A stretch of 30,183 bases of DNA from CAZZKF01 sp964654995 (GCA_964654995.1 CAZZKF010000027.1:1-30183), one strand, 5' to 3'; counted from the first letter of the stretch, positions 8,641 through 15,752 are shown. Notes: a model not told the origin generated them from the letters alone. Numbers and translations: made by a program.

Positions 8641-9631
8641 AGGGGGCGCACAGACGGTCGATCACGTCCTCGACGGTGAGGCCGTCGGCCCGGGCGGCAA
8701 AGGTCAGCGCCATGCGGTGGCGCAGAACCGGCCGGGCCAGCGCGATCACGTCATCGACCGAGGGCGCGAAACGGCCATCGATCAGGGCCGCCGCGCGGAC
8801 CGCCAGCATCAGCGCCTGAGCGCCGCGCGGACCCGGCCCCCAGGCCACCTGGCGGTTGATCTCGTCATCGGCCTCAGGCCCCGGGCGGGCGGCGCGCACC
8901 AGGCCGAGAATGGCATCCAGCACCTGGTTGCCGACCGGGATGTGGCGGACCAGCCTTTGCATCTCCATCAGATCGTCAGCCGAAATCACGGTGTGGGCGG
9001 TGGCATCATCGGGCCCGGTGGTGGCCAGAACCATCCGGCGCTCGGCCTCGAGGTCGGGATAATCGATATCTATTTCCATGAAAAAACGGTCGAGCTGAGC
9101 CTCGGGCAGCGGGTAGGTGCCTTCCTGCTCCAACGGGTTCTGGGTGGCGATCACATGAAAGGGTTCGGGCAGTTTGTGGCGGTGCCCGGCCACCGAGACC
9201 TCGTGTTCCTGCATCGCCTGCAACAGCGCCGACTGGGTGCGCGGGCTTGCGCGGTTGATCTCGTCGGCCATCAGAAGCTGACAGAATACCGGGCCCTTGA
9301 TGAACCGGAAGCTGCGGCTGCCGGTCTCCGATTCCTCGAGCACCTCGGAGCCGAGAATGTCGGCCGGCATCAGATCGGGGGTGAACTGCACCCGCTTCTC
9401 GTCCAGCCCGAGGACCGTGCCCAGGGTTTCCACCAGCCGCGTCTTGGCCAGACCGGGAACCCCGACCAGGAGAACATGGCCACCGGACAACAGGCCGATC
9501 AACGCCTGATCGACGGCCCGTTCCTGGCCGAGAATGACCTGGCCGACGCTGGCCCGAACTTCGGCGATGCGCTGGCCGGCGGCCTCGACCTTTTCGACAA
9601 GCGTATCATCGGCTTCACTGACGAACTGCAT
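8633..9631 (-). CDS. MoxR-family AAA+ ATPase
   Basis: A 332-aa AAA+ ATPase of the MoxR/RavA class. Walker A is the MoxR variant GVPGLAKT, Walker B is LLMADEINR, followed by ASPRTQSALLQAMQE (sensor region) and FHVIATQNPLEQEGTYPLPE, which is diagnostic for MoxR. The C-terminal lid holds GPGPRGAQALMLAVRAAAL. MoxR proteins act as chaperone-like ATPases that remodel or insert cofactors into partners carrying vWA domains. ATG 9631 is chosen because it begins MQFVSEADDTLVEKV, a normal MoxR N terminus; the frame stays open upstream but codes nothing recognisable. No strong Shine-Dalgarno is seen. It is the first gene of the operon that continues through DUF58 and DUF4159, divergent from the DUF1285 gene. 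Confidence 0.93.
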   Translation of the reverse strand: MQFVSEADDTLVEKVEAAGQRIAEVRASVGQVILGQERAVDQALIGLLSGGHVLLVGVPGLAKTRLVETLGTVLGLDEKRVQFTPDLMPADILGSEVLEESETGSRSFRFIKGPVFCQLLMADEINRASPRTQSALLQAMQEHEVSVAGHRHKLPEPFHVIATQNPLEQEGTYPLPEAQLDRFFMEIDIDYPDLEAERRMVLATTGPDDATAHTVISADDLMEMQRLVRHIPVGNQVLDAILGLVRAARPGPEADDEINRQVAWGPGPRGAQALMLAVRAAALIDGRFAPSVDDVIALARPVLRHRMALTFAARADGLTVEDVIDRLCAPYA

Positions 9632-9736
9632 GGGATTGACTATAGTTCCCCTGATAAGGTGTTTCGCGTCGCGCCTTGCCCGGTCGCCCGATAAAGCGCA
9701 CATATTGATAGCATGGTACAGGTTGAGAAAGCGAAA
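9632..9736. promoter_or_regulatory. divergent promoter region, moxR operon / DUF1285 operon
   Basis: About 100 bases separate the divergent operons. Toward the DUF1285 gene there is TTGCCC at 9676-9681 and an AT-rich CATATT at 9701-9706, a plausible but widely spaced pair that would start transcription near 9713. Toward moxR, TATAGT at 9647-9642 resembles a -10 box lying very near the start codon, without a convincing -35. Both assignments are tentative. Confidence 0.3.
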
Positions 9737-10348
9737 ATGAAATCCGATCGTGGCCCTGAGGACATGCCCGGTGCCGGCGCACAAGGCGGCGATCTGGCCC
9801 GCCTGCTGTCTCAGGTGGAGGCCGGCAAGCGCCCGCCGGTTCATCAGTGGAACCCGGAATTCTGCGGCGATATGGATATCCGTATCGCCCGCGACGGCAC
9901 CTGGTTTTACATGGGCTCGCCGATCGGCCGGGCGCCGCTTGTGCGCCTGTTCGCCAGCATTCTGCGCCGCGACGGAGACGAGTATTTTCTGGTCACCCCG
10001 GTCGAAAAGGTGCGAATCCGGGTCGATGACGCGCCTTTTGTCGCCGTCGAACTGGAGGCCCGCGGGCAGGGAGAGGAGCAAGAGCTTCTGTTTCGTACCA
10101 ATGTCGACGACGTGGTGATCGCCGGCCCTGACCACCCGATCCGCGTCGAGACCGATGCGGACAGCGGCGAGCCGGCGCCGTATATTCTGGTTCGCGACCG
10201 GCTCGCGGCACTGATCAACCGGCCGGTGTTCTATCAGCTCGTGGAATTGGGCGTCGAGCGCGTGATCGAGGGCCGAACCGTGCTCGGCGTGTGGAGCGGC
10301 GGCCAATTCTTTTCGCTCGGTGAGACCGGCGAGCCCGACGCCGCTTGA
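9737..10348 (+). CDS. DUF1285 domain-containing protein
   Basis: A 203-aa protein with the DUF1285 pattern: QWNPEFCGDMDIRIARDGTWFYMGSPIGR, then LVRLFASILRRDGDEYFLVTPVEKVRI, DDAPFVAVELE, LLFRTNVDDVVIAGPDHPIRVE, and PYILVRDRLAALINRPVFYQLVELG. The family is a conserved alpha- and gammaproteobacterial cytoplasmic protein with a known fold but no proven function. Start ATG 9737 has a purine-rich GAGAAAG ahead of it; an in-frame ATG at 9713 is possible but sits close to the likely transcription start. It is the first gene of an operon with NudL, DUF6111 and cca. There is no signal peptide or membrane segment. Confidence 0.9.
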   Translation: MKSDRGPEDMPGAGAQGGDLARLLSQVEAGKRPPVHQWNPEFCGDMDIRIARDGTWFYMGSPIGRAPLVRLFASILRRDGDEYFLVTPVEKVRIRVDDAPFVAVELEARGQGEEQELLFRTNVDDVVIAGPDHPIRVETDADSGEPAPYILVRDRLAALINRPVFYQLVELGVERVIEGRTVLGVWSGGQFFSLGETGEPDAA

Positions 10349-10980
10349 ACCGGATACATGATCTGGCCATGCGCAATTTGATCGAACAGCAACTCAGACA
10401 AACGGCAGCCTCGGGGGCCCGGCGGCTGCGCGGCGATTTCGATCTCAACCCGGACCTGCGCGGGCTGATCGCGCCCCGGCGCAAGCTGACCCCGGCCGCG
10501 GTTCTGATCCCTTTGGTCGAGCGCAAGCAGGGATTGACCGTGCTCTTGACCCGGCGCACCGATCACCTCAACGACCATGCCGGACAGATCAGCTTTCCCG
10601 GCGGCCGGGTCGAGGAAACGGATGCCGATCCGGTGGCCACCGCGCTGCGCGAAACCGAGGAGGAAATCGGACTCGCCCGCCGTTTCATCGATGTCATTGC
10701 CGAGCTCGACGTCTATGAAACCAGCACCGGATTTGCGATCACCCCGGTGGTCGGCTTTGTGCGCGAGGGTTTTACCCTTGAGCTCGACGATTTCGAGGTC
10801 TCGGAAGTCTTCGAGGTGCCGCTCGATTTCATTTTCGATCCTGCCAACCACCAGCGCCAATCCCTGGTCTGGAAGGGGGCGGAACGCCAGTTCTATGTCA
10901 TTCCGTATGGCCGCCATCACATCTGGGGGGCGACCGCCGGCATGCTGGTCAACCTTTATCGCATGGTGATGAACCGATGA
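10345..10980 (+). CDS. CoA pyrophosphatase (Nudix hydrolase, NudL type)
   Basis: A Nudix hydrolase that splits coenzyme A into 3',5'-ADP and 4'-phosphopantetheine. The CoA-specific signature LLTRRTDHLNDHAGQISFPGG runs directly into the Nudix box, where GRVEETDADPVATALRETEE-EIGL fits GX5EX7REUXEEXGU; the catalytic glutamates are present. The C-terminal part (GFAITPVVGFV, FEVPLDFIFDP, FYVIPYGRHHIWGATAGML) is typical of the family. The start is either TTG 10345, overlapping the previous stop as TTGA, or ATG 10369, giving 211 or 203 aa. Neither has a strong Shine-Dalgarno. It ends in an ATGA overlap with the DUF6111 gene, so translation is probably coupled. Confidence 0.92.
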   Translation: MNRIHDLAMRNLIEQQLRQTAASGARRLRGDFDLNPDLRGLIAPRRKLTPAAVLIPLVERKQGLTVLLTRRTDHLNDHAGQISFPGGRVEETDADPVATALRETEEEIGLARRFIDVIAELDVYETSTGFAITPVVGFVREGFTLELDDFEVSEVFEVPLDFIFDPANHQRQSLVWKGAERQFYVIPYGRHHIWGATAGMLVNLYRMVMNR

Positions 10981-11261
10981 TCCGCCGGATTTTGTTCGAG
11001 TTGTTTTTGCTCGTCCTGCCGTTCCTGGTGTACGGCGGCTGGATGGGTTATCTGCGCCGGCGCGACAAGGAAGCGGGCGGCACGTGGAACGACGCGCCGG
11101 TGACCTGGCTGCTGATCGCCGGACTGGCGCTGATGCTTGGCGCTTTGTTCGTCACCCGGTTTGCCGGCGGCGATGTGCGCGACGGCGTCTATGTGCCGCC
11201 ACGTTATGAGAACGGCAAGATCGTCCCGGCCGAAATCCGCCCGCCGGACAAATCGGACTAG
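10977..11261 (+). CDS. DUF6111 family small membrane protein
   Basis: A 94-aa protein with two membrane helices, LFELFLLVLPFLVYGGW (about residues 6-24) and VTWLLIAGLALMLGALFVT (about 42-60), joined by a charged loop LRRRDKEAGG. The C-terminal tail GVYVPPRYENGKIVPAEIRP is characteristic of the alphaproteobacterial DUF6111 family, which lies between CoA pyrophosphatase and CCA-adding enzyme genes. No function is known. It should be an inner-membrane protein. The start overlaps the previous stop as ATGA and cca follows 7 nt after its stop, so it is in the middle of an operon. Confidence 0.85.
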   Translation: MIRRILFELFLLVLPFLVYGGWMGYLRRRDKEAGGTWNDAPVTWLLIAGLALMLGALFVTRFAGGDVRDGVYVPPRYENGKIVPAEIRPPDKSD

Positions 11262-11268
11262 GCGTACG

Positions 11269-12513
11269 ATGGAACCGACGTCGACTGTGCTGCACCAGCC
11301 GTGGCTGGAGGCGCCGGAGACCCGTGCCGTCATCGCCGCACTGATGGCCAGGGGTTCGACCGTGCGTTTCGTCGGCGGCTGCGTGCGCGATGCGCTCGTC
11401 GGCCGCGAAGTCCGCGATATCGACATCGCCACCCCGGATGTGCCGGAGACGGTGATGGATCTGCTGCGCGCCGCCGGCATCAAGGCCATCCCGACCGGCA
11501 TCGACCACGGCACGGTGACGGCCGTGACCGGCGGCCACCATTTCGAGATCACCACCCTGCGGCGCGATGTCGAGACCGACGGGCGGCGCGCCCGGGTCGC
11601 TTTCATCGACGACTGGGTGGCGGACGCCGAGCGGCGCGACTTCACCATCAACGCCCTTTATTGCGACCCGGACGGTACAGTCTACGACCCGGTCGGCGGA
11701 CTGGCCGACCTGATGGCCGGCCGGGTGCGCTTCATCGGCGACGCGCGTGCCCGCATCATCGAGGACGGCCTGCGCATCCTGCGCTTCTTTCGCTTTTACG
11801 CCTGGTACGGCCGCGGCCCCCTGGATTCGGATGGCCTTGCCGCCTGCGCTGAACGGCGGGGCGATCTCCACCATCTTTCCGGCGAGCGGGTGGCGAGCGA
11901 ACTGGGACTGTTGTTTCACGCGCCTGATCCGGCGCCGGCACTCCATGCCATGGAGGAGACCGGCGTTCTGGCGGAAGTTTTGCCGCAAGGCGGCGATTAC
12001 GCCCGCCTGGCCGGCATGATCGCCATCGAGGGCTACCTTGGCGAGGTCGATCACTGGCGCCGGCTTGCCGCCTTCGTGCGCACCGACGCCACCGGCGCCC
12101 AAGCCATCGCCCGGCGGCTCAAGCTGTCGAACCGGCTGATGCGGCGGATGGCGGCGATGGCGACACCGGTGCCCGAGCTTGCACCCGAGCTGTCGGATGC
12201 CGCGATTCGCCGCTTGGTTTATCGTCTGGGGCCTGAGCGGTTTGCCGACGCCATCATCCTCGCCTGGGCCGAAACGCCACAGGATCAGCGCTGGGCCCGG
12301 GTGCTCGAGGTCGGCGCTCAATTCACCCCGCCCAGCCTGCCGGTGAGCGGCGCCGACGTGCGGGCCCTGGGCGTTCCCCGCGGCCCGCAAATCGGCGAGT
12401 TGCTGCGGACGCTGGAGGACTGGTGGATCGGGGAGGATTTCAGGCCCGATCGCGCCGCCTGTCTGGCCCGGTTGCGTGAACTGGCGGGCAATTCCGGCGC
12501 ATCGCCAAACTGA
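11269..12513 (+). CDS. cca: CCA tRNA nucleotidyltransferase
   Basis: A 414-aa class II nucleotidyltransferase of the CCA-adding/poly(A) polymerase family, which builds or repairs the 3' CCA end of tRNAs from CTP and ATP. The N-terminal head has FVGGCVRDAL (Gly36-Gly37) and the metal-binding DIDIAT pair Asp50/Asp52. The neck follows with ERRDFTINALYCDPDG, DPVGGLADL, and EDGLRILRFFRFYAWYG, the nucleotide-selecting motifs. The C terminus is the alphaproteobacterial form without an HD domain. The tRNA-Ser in this window already encodes CCA, so repair would be the role for that tRNA. ATG 11269 is used because it begins just after the DUF6111 stop; the frame extends upstream only as overlap with that gene. 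It is the last gene of its operon and convergent with the SdpI-like gene. Confidence 0.93.
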   Translation: MEPTSTVLHQPWLEAPETRAVIAALMARGSTVRFVGGCVRDALVGREVRDIDIATPDVPETVMDLLRAAGIKAIPTGIDHGTVTAVTGGHHFEITTLRRDVETDGRRARVAFIDDWVADAERRDFTINALYCDPDGTVYDPVGGLADLMAGRVRFIGDARARIIEDGLRILRFFRFYAWYGRGPLDSDGLAACAERRGDLHHLSGERVASELGLLFHAPDPAPALHAMEETGVLAEVLPQGGDYARLAGMIAIEGYLGEVDHWRRLAAFVRTDATGAQAIARRLKLSNRLMRRMAAMATPVPELAPELSDAAIRRLVYRLGPERFADAIILAWAETPQDQRWARVLEVGAQFTPPSLPVSGADVRALGVPRGPQIGELLRTLEDWWIGEDFRPDRAACLARLRELAGNSGASPN

Positions 12514-12526
12514 TTGCGAAGCGTTG

Positions 12527-12570
12527 CAGGGGGTGCGGCGCCTGCACCGCGCCCCCCGCTTGCACCCTCG
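12527..12570. terminator. GC-rich hairpin between convergent cca and sdpI-like genes
   Basis: The gap between the two convergent genes holds an inverted repeat: GGTGC (12532-12536), a 7-nt loop, and GCACC (12544-12548), with a flanking run of G at 12529-12533 facing a run of C at 12552-12557. It is well placed to end transcription from both sides. There is no T tract, so it is not a textbook intrinsic terminator. Confidence 0.35.
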
Positions 12571-12598
12571 GGGGCAGGTGGGGCCGACCTCGAATACG

Positions 12599-13108
12599 TC
12601 AGATCAGGGCTGCTCCCAGGGCGATAGCGAAACCTGCCAACATCAGCGCCGCCCCGACGCGGCGTCGGGAAAAGCTGGTCGTCGTGCCCCCCGGCAGGAT
12701 CACCAGCTCGTTCGGCGGGAACCCCTTGGGCAGATAGTTCCCTGCCACCGCTAGGGCGATGCCAAGAATTGCCGCCCCTGTTCTGACTGGCGAAACCGGC
12801 ACCTGCAAAGCGCGGACCAGAATCAGTGCCTGAGCGCTGAGCAGAACGAATGTCGTCAGCGCCACCGTGCGCGCCACCGATCCGCCGACCAGACGGCGGC
12901 TGCCCTCAGCCCTGCGGACGACCACGATGAGGGCGGCAAAAAGGATCGGATAGGCCACGGCAAACGCCCACACAGGCAACCGCAGATTAGCCGTTCCGGT
13001 CGCCGACCAGTGAATCGGCAGCATCGCAGATGGTCCGTTGTGGATGACCAGAATGATCGAGATAAGAACCGAAACGCCCACACCGATCAGATCATTTCGC
13101 TGCAACAT
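12599..13108 (-). CDS. SdpI-like / DUF1648 integral membrane protein
   Basis: A 169-aa membrane protein with about five hydrophobic segments. The N-terminal DUF1648 portion has IPLI-type spacing ending in PIHWSATGTANLR, the motif found in SdpI immunity and signal proteins. Toward the C terminus AVAGNYLPKGFPPNELV matches the first half of the SdpI motif (GNYMPK...), but the usual GIRTPWTL-type segment after it is missing and replaced by a short GGTTTSFSRRR link. ATG 13108 is chosen because GGAGG lies 5 nt upstream; the gene overlaps the regulator gene by 17 nt. In Bacillus, SdpI gives immunity to the SdpC toxin and sequesters the repressor SdpR. No SdpC-like toxin is seen here, so the role here is unknown. 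Confidence 0.75.
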   Translation of the reverse strand: MLQRNDLIGVGVSVLISIILVIHNGPSAMLPIHWSATGTANLRLPVWAFAVAYPILFAALIVVVRRAEGSRRLVGGSVARTVALTTFVLLSAQALILVRALQVPVSPVRTGAAILGIALAVAGNYLPKGFPPNELVILPGGTTTSFSRRRVGAALMLAGFAIALGAALI

Positions 13109-13400
13109 CATCACCTCCATCGTCAGGGTGAGCCGCCGCCGGGGACTGGCCGAAAACATCATAAACAGCGGCCAAAACCCCTTCGATAATCGACGTATTA
13201 AGGCTGTAAATCACCCTGTTCGCCTGTTTGCGGGCATGGACCAACCCGGCGCTGCGGAGCTTGTCGAGATGGCCGGACAGCGTCGGCTTGGAAAAATCGA
13301 ACGCCTCAGCGATTTCGCCCGCCGATAGTGGCCCCTCTTTCAACAAATTGAGGATCCGCCGCCGGGCCGGATGCGCCAGGGCACGAAACACGCGATCCAC
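13092..13400 (-). CDS. ArsR-family regulator, SdpR type (autorepressor)
   Basis: A 102-aa winged-helix protein: VFRALAHPARRRILNLLKEGPLSAGEIAEAFDFSKPTLSGHLDKLRSAGLVHARKQANRVIYSLN, closely following the SdpR pattern. The recognition helix is in FDFSKPTLSGHLDKL. None of the cysteine metal sites of ArsR/SmtB sensors is present, in keeping with SdpR, which responds to its membrane partner rather than to metal. GTG 13400 has GGAGG at 6-nt spacing; GTG 13403 is also possible. The downstream SdpI-like gene overlaps it, so the pair is one transcript. A near-perfect palindrome at 13417-13442 immediately upstream is the likely operator. Confidence 0.88.
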   Translation of the reverse strand: MDRVFRALAHPARRRILNLLKEGPLSAGEIAEAFDFSKPTLSGHLDKLRSAGLVHARKQANRVIYSLNTSIIEGVLAAVYDVFGQSPAAAHPDDGGDDVAAK

Positions 13401-13416
13401 CACGAGCCTCCATTTC

Positions 13417-13442
13417 TGTATTTCGTTAATTAGCTAAATACA
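13417..13442. promoter_or_regulatory. 26-bp palindromic operator candidate for the SdpR-like regulator
   Basis: Outer arms TGTATTT (13417-13423) and AAATACA (13436-13442) are perfect inverted repeats, and the core TAATTA at 13427-13432 is itself a palindrome. Only two of the 13 symmetric base pairs fail to match. It lies 14 nt upstream of GTG 13403, overlapping where the promoter must be; TTGTAT and TACAGA on the minus strand with 17-bp spacing could be the -35 and -10. Binding would block transcription, fitting an autorepressor. Confidence 0.6.
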
Positions 13443-13585
13443 ATTCAACGGGCGCGTCAAGCCGAAATCGACGCTTACAAGCACAGGAAGCGTCGTCCCG
13501 TTTGCCGGGCCGCCGGGCGCGACAGGTTCCGTGTGGTTGTGCCCTTGCCCGCCGGTCTCTGGTCAGGGCGCGGAAAGATGTGGCC

Positions 13586-14458
13586 TTACGGCCATTTGGC
13601 AAGCGGTGGGAGCGACATCAAAATCGCCTCGGTATGGCCGCCGGTCTGCAACCCGAAGCGGGTGCCGCGGTCATAGACCAGATTGAACTCGGCGTAGCGC
13701 CCGCGCTTGATCAGTTGCGCCTCGCGCTGCGCCTCGCTCCACGGATCGTTGAAGCGCCGGCGCACGATCCGCGGAAAAACATCGAGAAAAGCGAGGCCAA
13801 CGTCGCGGGTAAAGGCGAAATCCGCCTGCCAGTCGCCGCTATCGAGATTGTCATAGAAAATGCCGCCAACCCCGCGCGGCTCGCCGCGGTGAGGGATGAA
13901 AAAATAGTCGTCACACCAGGCCTTGAAGCGCTCGTAATAGCCGGGATCGTGGGCATCACAGGCCGCCCTAAGGGCATCGTGAAAGGTTTGCGTTTCCTGT
14001 TGATCGGGAAAGGTCGGCGTGAGGTCGGCGCCGCCGCCGAACCAGCCTTTGGTGGTGACGATATAGCGGGTGTTCATGTGAACCGCCGGCACCAGCGGCG
14101 AGCACATGTGCGCGACCAGCGAGATGCCGCTGGCCCAGAACCGCGGATCCTCGGCCGCCCCGGGGATCGAGGCGGCGAAGTCCGGTGAAAATGTGCCGTA
14201 AACCGTGGAGATATTGACGCCGACCTTCTCGAACACGCGACCGTGCATCACCGACATCTCGCCGCCGCCACCGTCGGCGTCATGCGGACCGGCGTCACGC
14301 CTCCAGTTGCGGCGCTGAAAGCGCCCGGGAGGACGGTCCGCCAGGGGGCCGGCATATTCGTCCTCAAGCGCCTCGAAGGCGGCGCAGATGCGGTTCCGCA
14401 GCTCCCGGAACCAGTCGGCGGCACGGGCCTTGCGGGTCTCAATCGACAGCTCGGTCAT
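13586..14458 (-). CDS. hemF: oxygen-dependent coproporphyrinogen III oxidase
   Basis: A 290-aa aerobic coproporphyrinogen oxidase, which makes protoporphyrinogen IX by two oxidative decarboxylations that use O2. Family signatures are present in order: the FEKVGVNISTVYG region, SLVAHMCSPLVPAVHMNTRYI, GWFGGGADLTPTFP, YFFIPHRGEPRGVGGIFYD, and near the C terminus KRGRYAEFNLVYDRGTRFGLQTGG. Length matches the family (about 300 aa). The enzyme is cytoplasmic and requires oxygen, so the organism can make heme aerobically. The start is ATG 14458, 6 nt after the trmL stop, so trmL and hemF are probably one transcript. About 190 bases lie between its stop and the SdpR-like start. Confidence 0.96.
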   Translation of the reverse strand: MTELSIETRKARAADWFRELRNRICAAFEALEDEYAGPLADRPPGRFQRRNWRRDAGPHDADGGGGEMSVMHGRVFEKVGVNISTVYGTFSPDFAASIPGAAEDPRFWASGISLVAHMCSPLVPAVHMNTRYIVTTKGWFGGGADLTPTFPDQQETQTFHDALRAACDAHDPGYYERFKAWCDDYFFIPHRGEPRGVGGIFYDNLDSGDWQADFAFTRDVGLAFLDVFPRIVRRRFNDPWSEAQREAQLIKRGRYAEFNLVYDRGTRFGLQTGGHTEAILMSLPPLAKWP

Positions 14459-14464
14459 CAGCCT

Positions 14465-14932
14465 TCATCCCTGCCCCGGCCACGATCCGGTTTGGCGCAG
14501 CGCTTCGCCCAATACCATCGCCGCCGCCACCGCAACATTGAGCGAGCGCCGCCCGGCAGCCATCGGAATGGTGACGCGGGCATCGGCGCGCGCGTGTACA
14601 CGGGGCGGCACGCCGGCGCTTTCACGGCCCACCAGCAGCACGTCCTCAAGTGCAAACTCGAACCGGGTATAGACCAGATCGCCTTGGGTCGTCAGCAAAA
14701 TGATGCGCGCATCCGGCGCCAGTGCCGCGAGAAAATGCGGCCACGACAGATGATGGGTGATCTCGGCCTGCTTCATATAATCGAGGGCGGCCCGGCGCAG
14801 CGATTTCTCGGAGGCCGGGAAGCCGCAGGGACCAATGATATCGACCGGCACGCCCAGGCAGGCGCCGAGGCGGATCAGGGTCCCGACATTGGGGGGAATA
14901 TCGGGCTCGAAAAGCGCCAGTCGCATGATCAT
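14465..14932 (-). CDS. trmL: tRNA (cytidine(34)-2'-O)-methyltransferase
   Basis: A 155-aa SPOUT methyltransferase of the TrmL/YibK type, which methylates the 2'-O of wobble nucleotide 34 in certain tRNA-Leu species using SAM. Motifs are PPNVGTLIRLGACLGVPVDIIGP (motif 1), LVGRESAGVP (motif 2) and IPMAAGRRSLNVAVAAAMVLGEALRQ (motif 3, the knotted SAM site). Length equals the family norm. Either ATG 14932 (MIMRLALF) or ATG 14926 (MRLALF) could start it. It is the first gene of trmL-hemF, divergent from petABC. Confidence 0.93.
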   Translation of the reverse strand: MIMRLALFEPDIPPNVGTLIRLGACLGVPVDIIGPCGFPASEKSLRRAALDYMKQAEITHHLSWPHFLAALAPDARIILLTTQGDLVYTRFEFALEDVLLVGRESAGVPPRVHARADARVTIPMAAGRRSLNVAVAAAMVLGEALRQTGSWPGQG

Positions 14933-14954
14933 GCAGGTCCCGTTTGCCGAGCGG

Positions 14955-14992
14955 TGCAACGATCTGTCGCATCCCGACAATATGTCGTTGCA
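14955..14992. promoter_or_regulatory. nested inverted repeats between trmL and petABC
   Basis: A perfect 8-bp inverted repeat, TGCAACGA at 14955-14962 and TCGTTGCA at 14985-14992, encloses a second one, TGTCG at 14965-14969 and CGACA at 14975-14979. It sits 23 bp before trmL and about 200 bp before petA. It could be a pair of operator half-sites or a cruciform/hairpin. No regulator is assigned. Confidence 0.4.
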
Positions 14993-15113
14993 TCCTGACC
15001 CCGGCGCCGCTAAAGGTATGGGCGGCCACCCGGCGCGGACGTATTCGCCAGGGCCCACTAGAGGCCAGTCATGGCGTAATCCTGGGCAAGCCGTCAAGCC
15101 GGGGGCGGCGACG

Positions 15114-15148
15114 GAAACCGGACGGCAGTTTTGAAAGCCGCCGGTTTC
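15114..15148 (+). promoter_or_regulatory. hairpin in the petA leader
   Basis: GAAACCGG (15114-15121) pairs with CCGGTTTC (15141-15148); after a bulged A the stem continues with CGGC (15123-15126) and GCCG (15137-15140), closing a 10-nt loop. That is a 12-bp stem with one bulge, ending 41 nt before the petA start codon. It would form in the mRNA leader and may affect stability or translation of the bc1 operon. Confidence 0.45.
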
Positions 15149-15189
15149 GGTGCGTCCGAGGAAGATGTCTAAATCGTGGATTTGCGCTG

Positions 15190-15738
15190 ATGGCGACAGA
15201 CGAGCAATTCGATAAGGGGACCGGCGCGGTCTCCCGGCGAGACTTTCTTTATGTGGCGACCGGAGCATTCGCGTCACTCGGGGCCTTGGCCGCGGTGTGG
15301 CCGTTCGTCGACCAGATGAACCCTTCGGCCGACGTGCGCGCGATGTCGACGACCGAGGTCGATCTGGAGCCGATCGAAGTCGGTCAGCGGATCACCGTGG
15401 TGTGGCAGAGCAAGCCGGTTTTCATCAGCCACCGGACGGCCGAGGAAATCGCCAAGGCCAAAGCCGATGATGCCGCCGAGCTGCGCGACCCGGCAACCGA
15501 TGCAGCGCGGGTCCAGAAGGAGGACTGGCTGGTCGTCATCGGCATCTGCACGCATCTGGGCTGCATTCCCCTGGGCCAGAAGTCGAGCGATCCGCGCGGC
15601 GGCTGGGATGGCTGGTTCTGCCCCTGCCACGGCTCCCACTATGATACCGCAGGACGCGTCCGCAAGGGCCCGGCGCCGGAAAACCTCTGGCTGCCGCCTT
15701 ACGCGTTCCTCGACAAAAACACCATCAAGATCGGCTAG
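15190..15738 (+). CDS. petA: ubiquinol-cytochrome c reductase, Rieske iron-sulfur subunit
   Basis: A 182-aa Rieske protein of the bc1 complex. It begins with a Tat-type signal anchor: VSRRDFLYVATGAFASLGALAAVWPFV, residues about 14-41, with the twin-arginine pair. The 2Fe-2S cluster ligands are in CTHLGC (about residues 120-125) and CPCHGSHYD (about 144-152), and the extra cysteines form the stabilising disulfide. The subunit is anchored in the inner membrane with its cluster domain in the periplasm, where it takes electrons from ubiquinol. Start ATG 15190 begins MATDEQFDKGTG; the ribosome binding site is weak. It is 14 nt ahead of petB in the classic fbcFBC order. Confidence 0.97.
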   Translation: MATDEQFDKGTGAVSRRDFLYVATGAFASLGALAAVWPFVDQMNPSADVRAMSTTEVDLEPIEVGQRITVVWQSKPVFISHRTAEEIAKAKADDAAELRDPATDAARVQKEDWLVVIGICTHLGCIPLGQKSSDPRGGWDGWFCPCHGSHYDTAGRVRKGPAPENLWLPPYAFLDKNTIKIG

Positions 15739-15752
15739 GGAAGGCAGAGATC

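Noticed and set aside
13470..13494. Hairpin GACGCTT/AAGCGTC upstream of the SdpR-like gene and downstream of hemF
   Set aside because: Seven base pairs around an 11-nt loop with no T tract is too weak to call a terminator.
15165..15215. Short upstream reading frame of 16 codons overlapping the petA start
   Set aside because: GAGGAAG abuts its ATG with almost no spacing, and nothing else supports translation; chance is sufficient.
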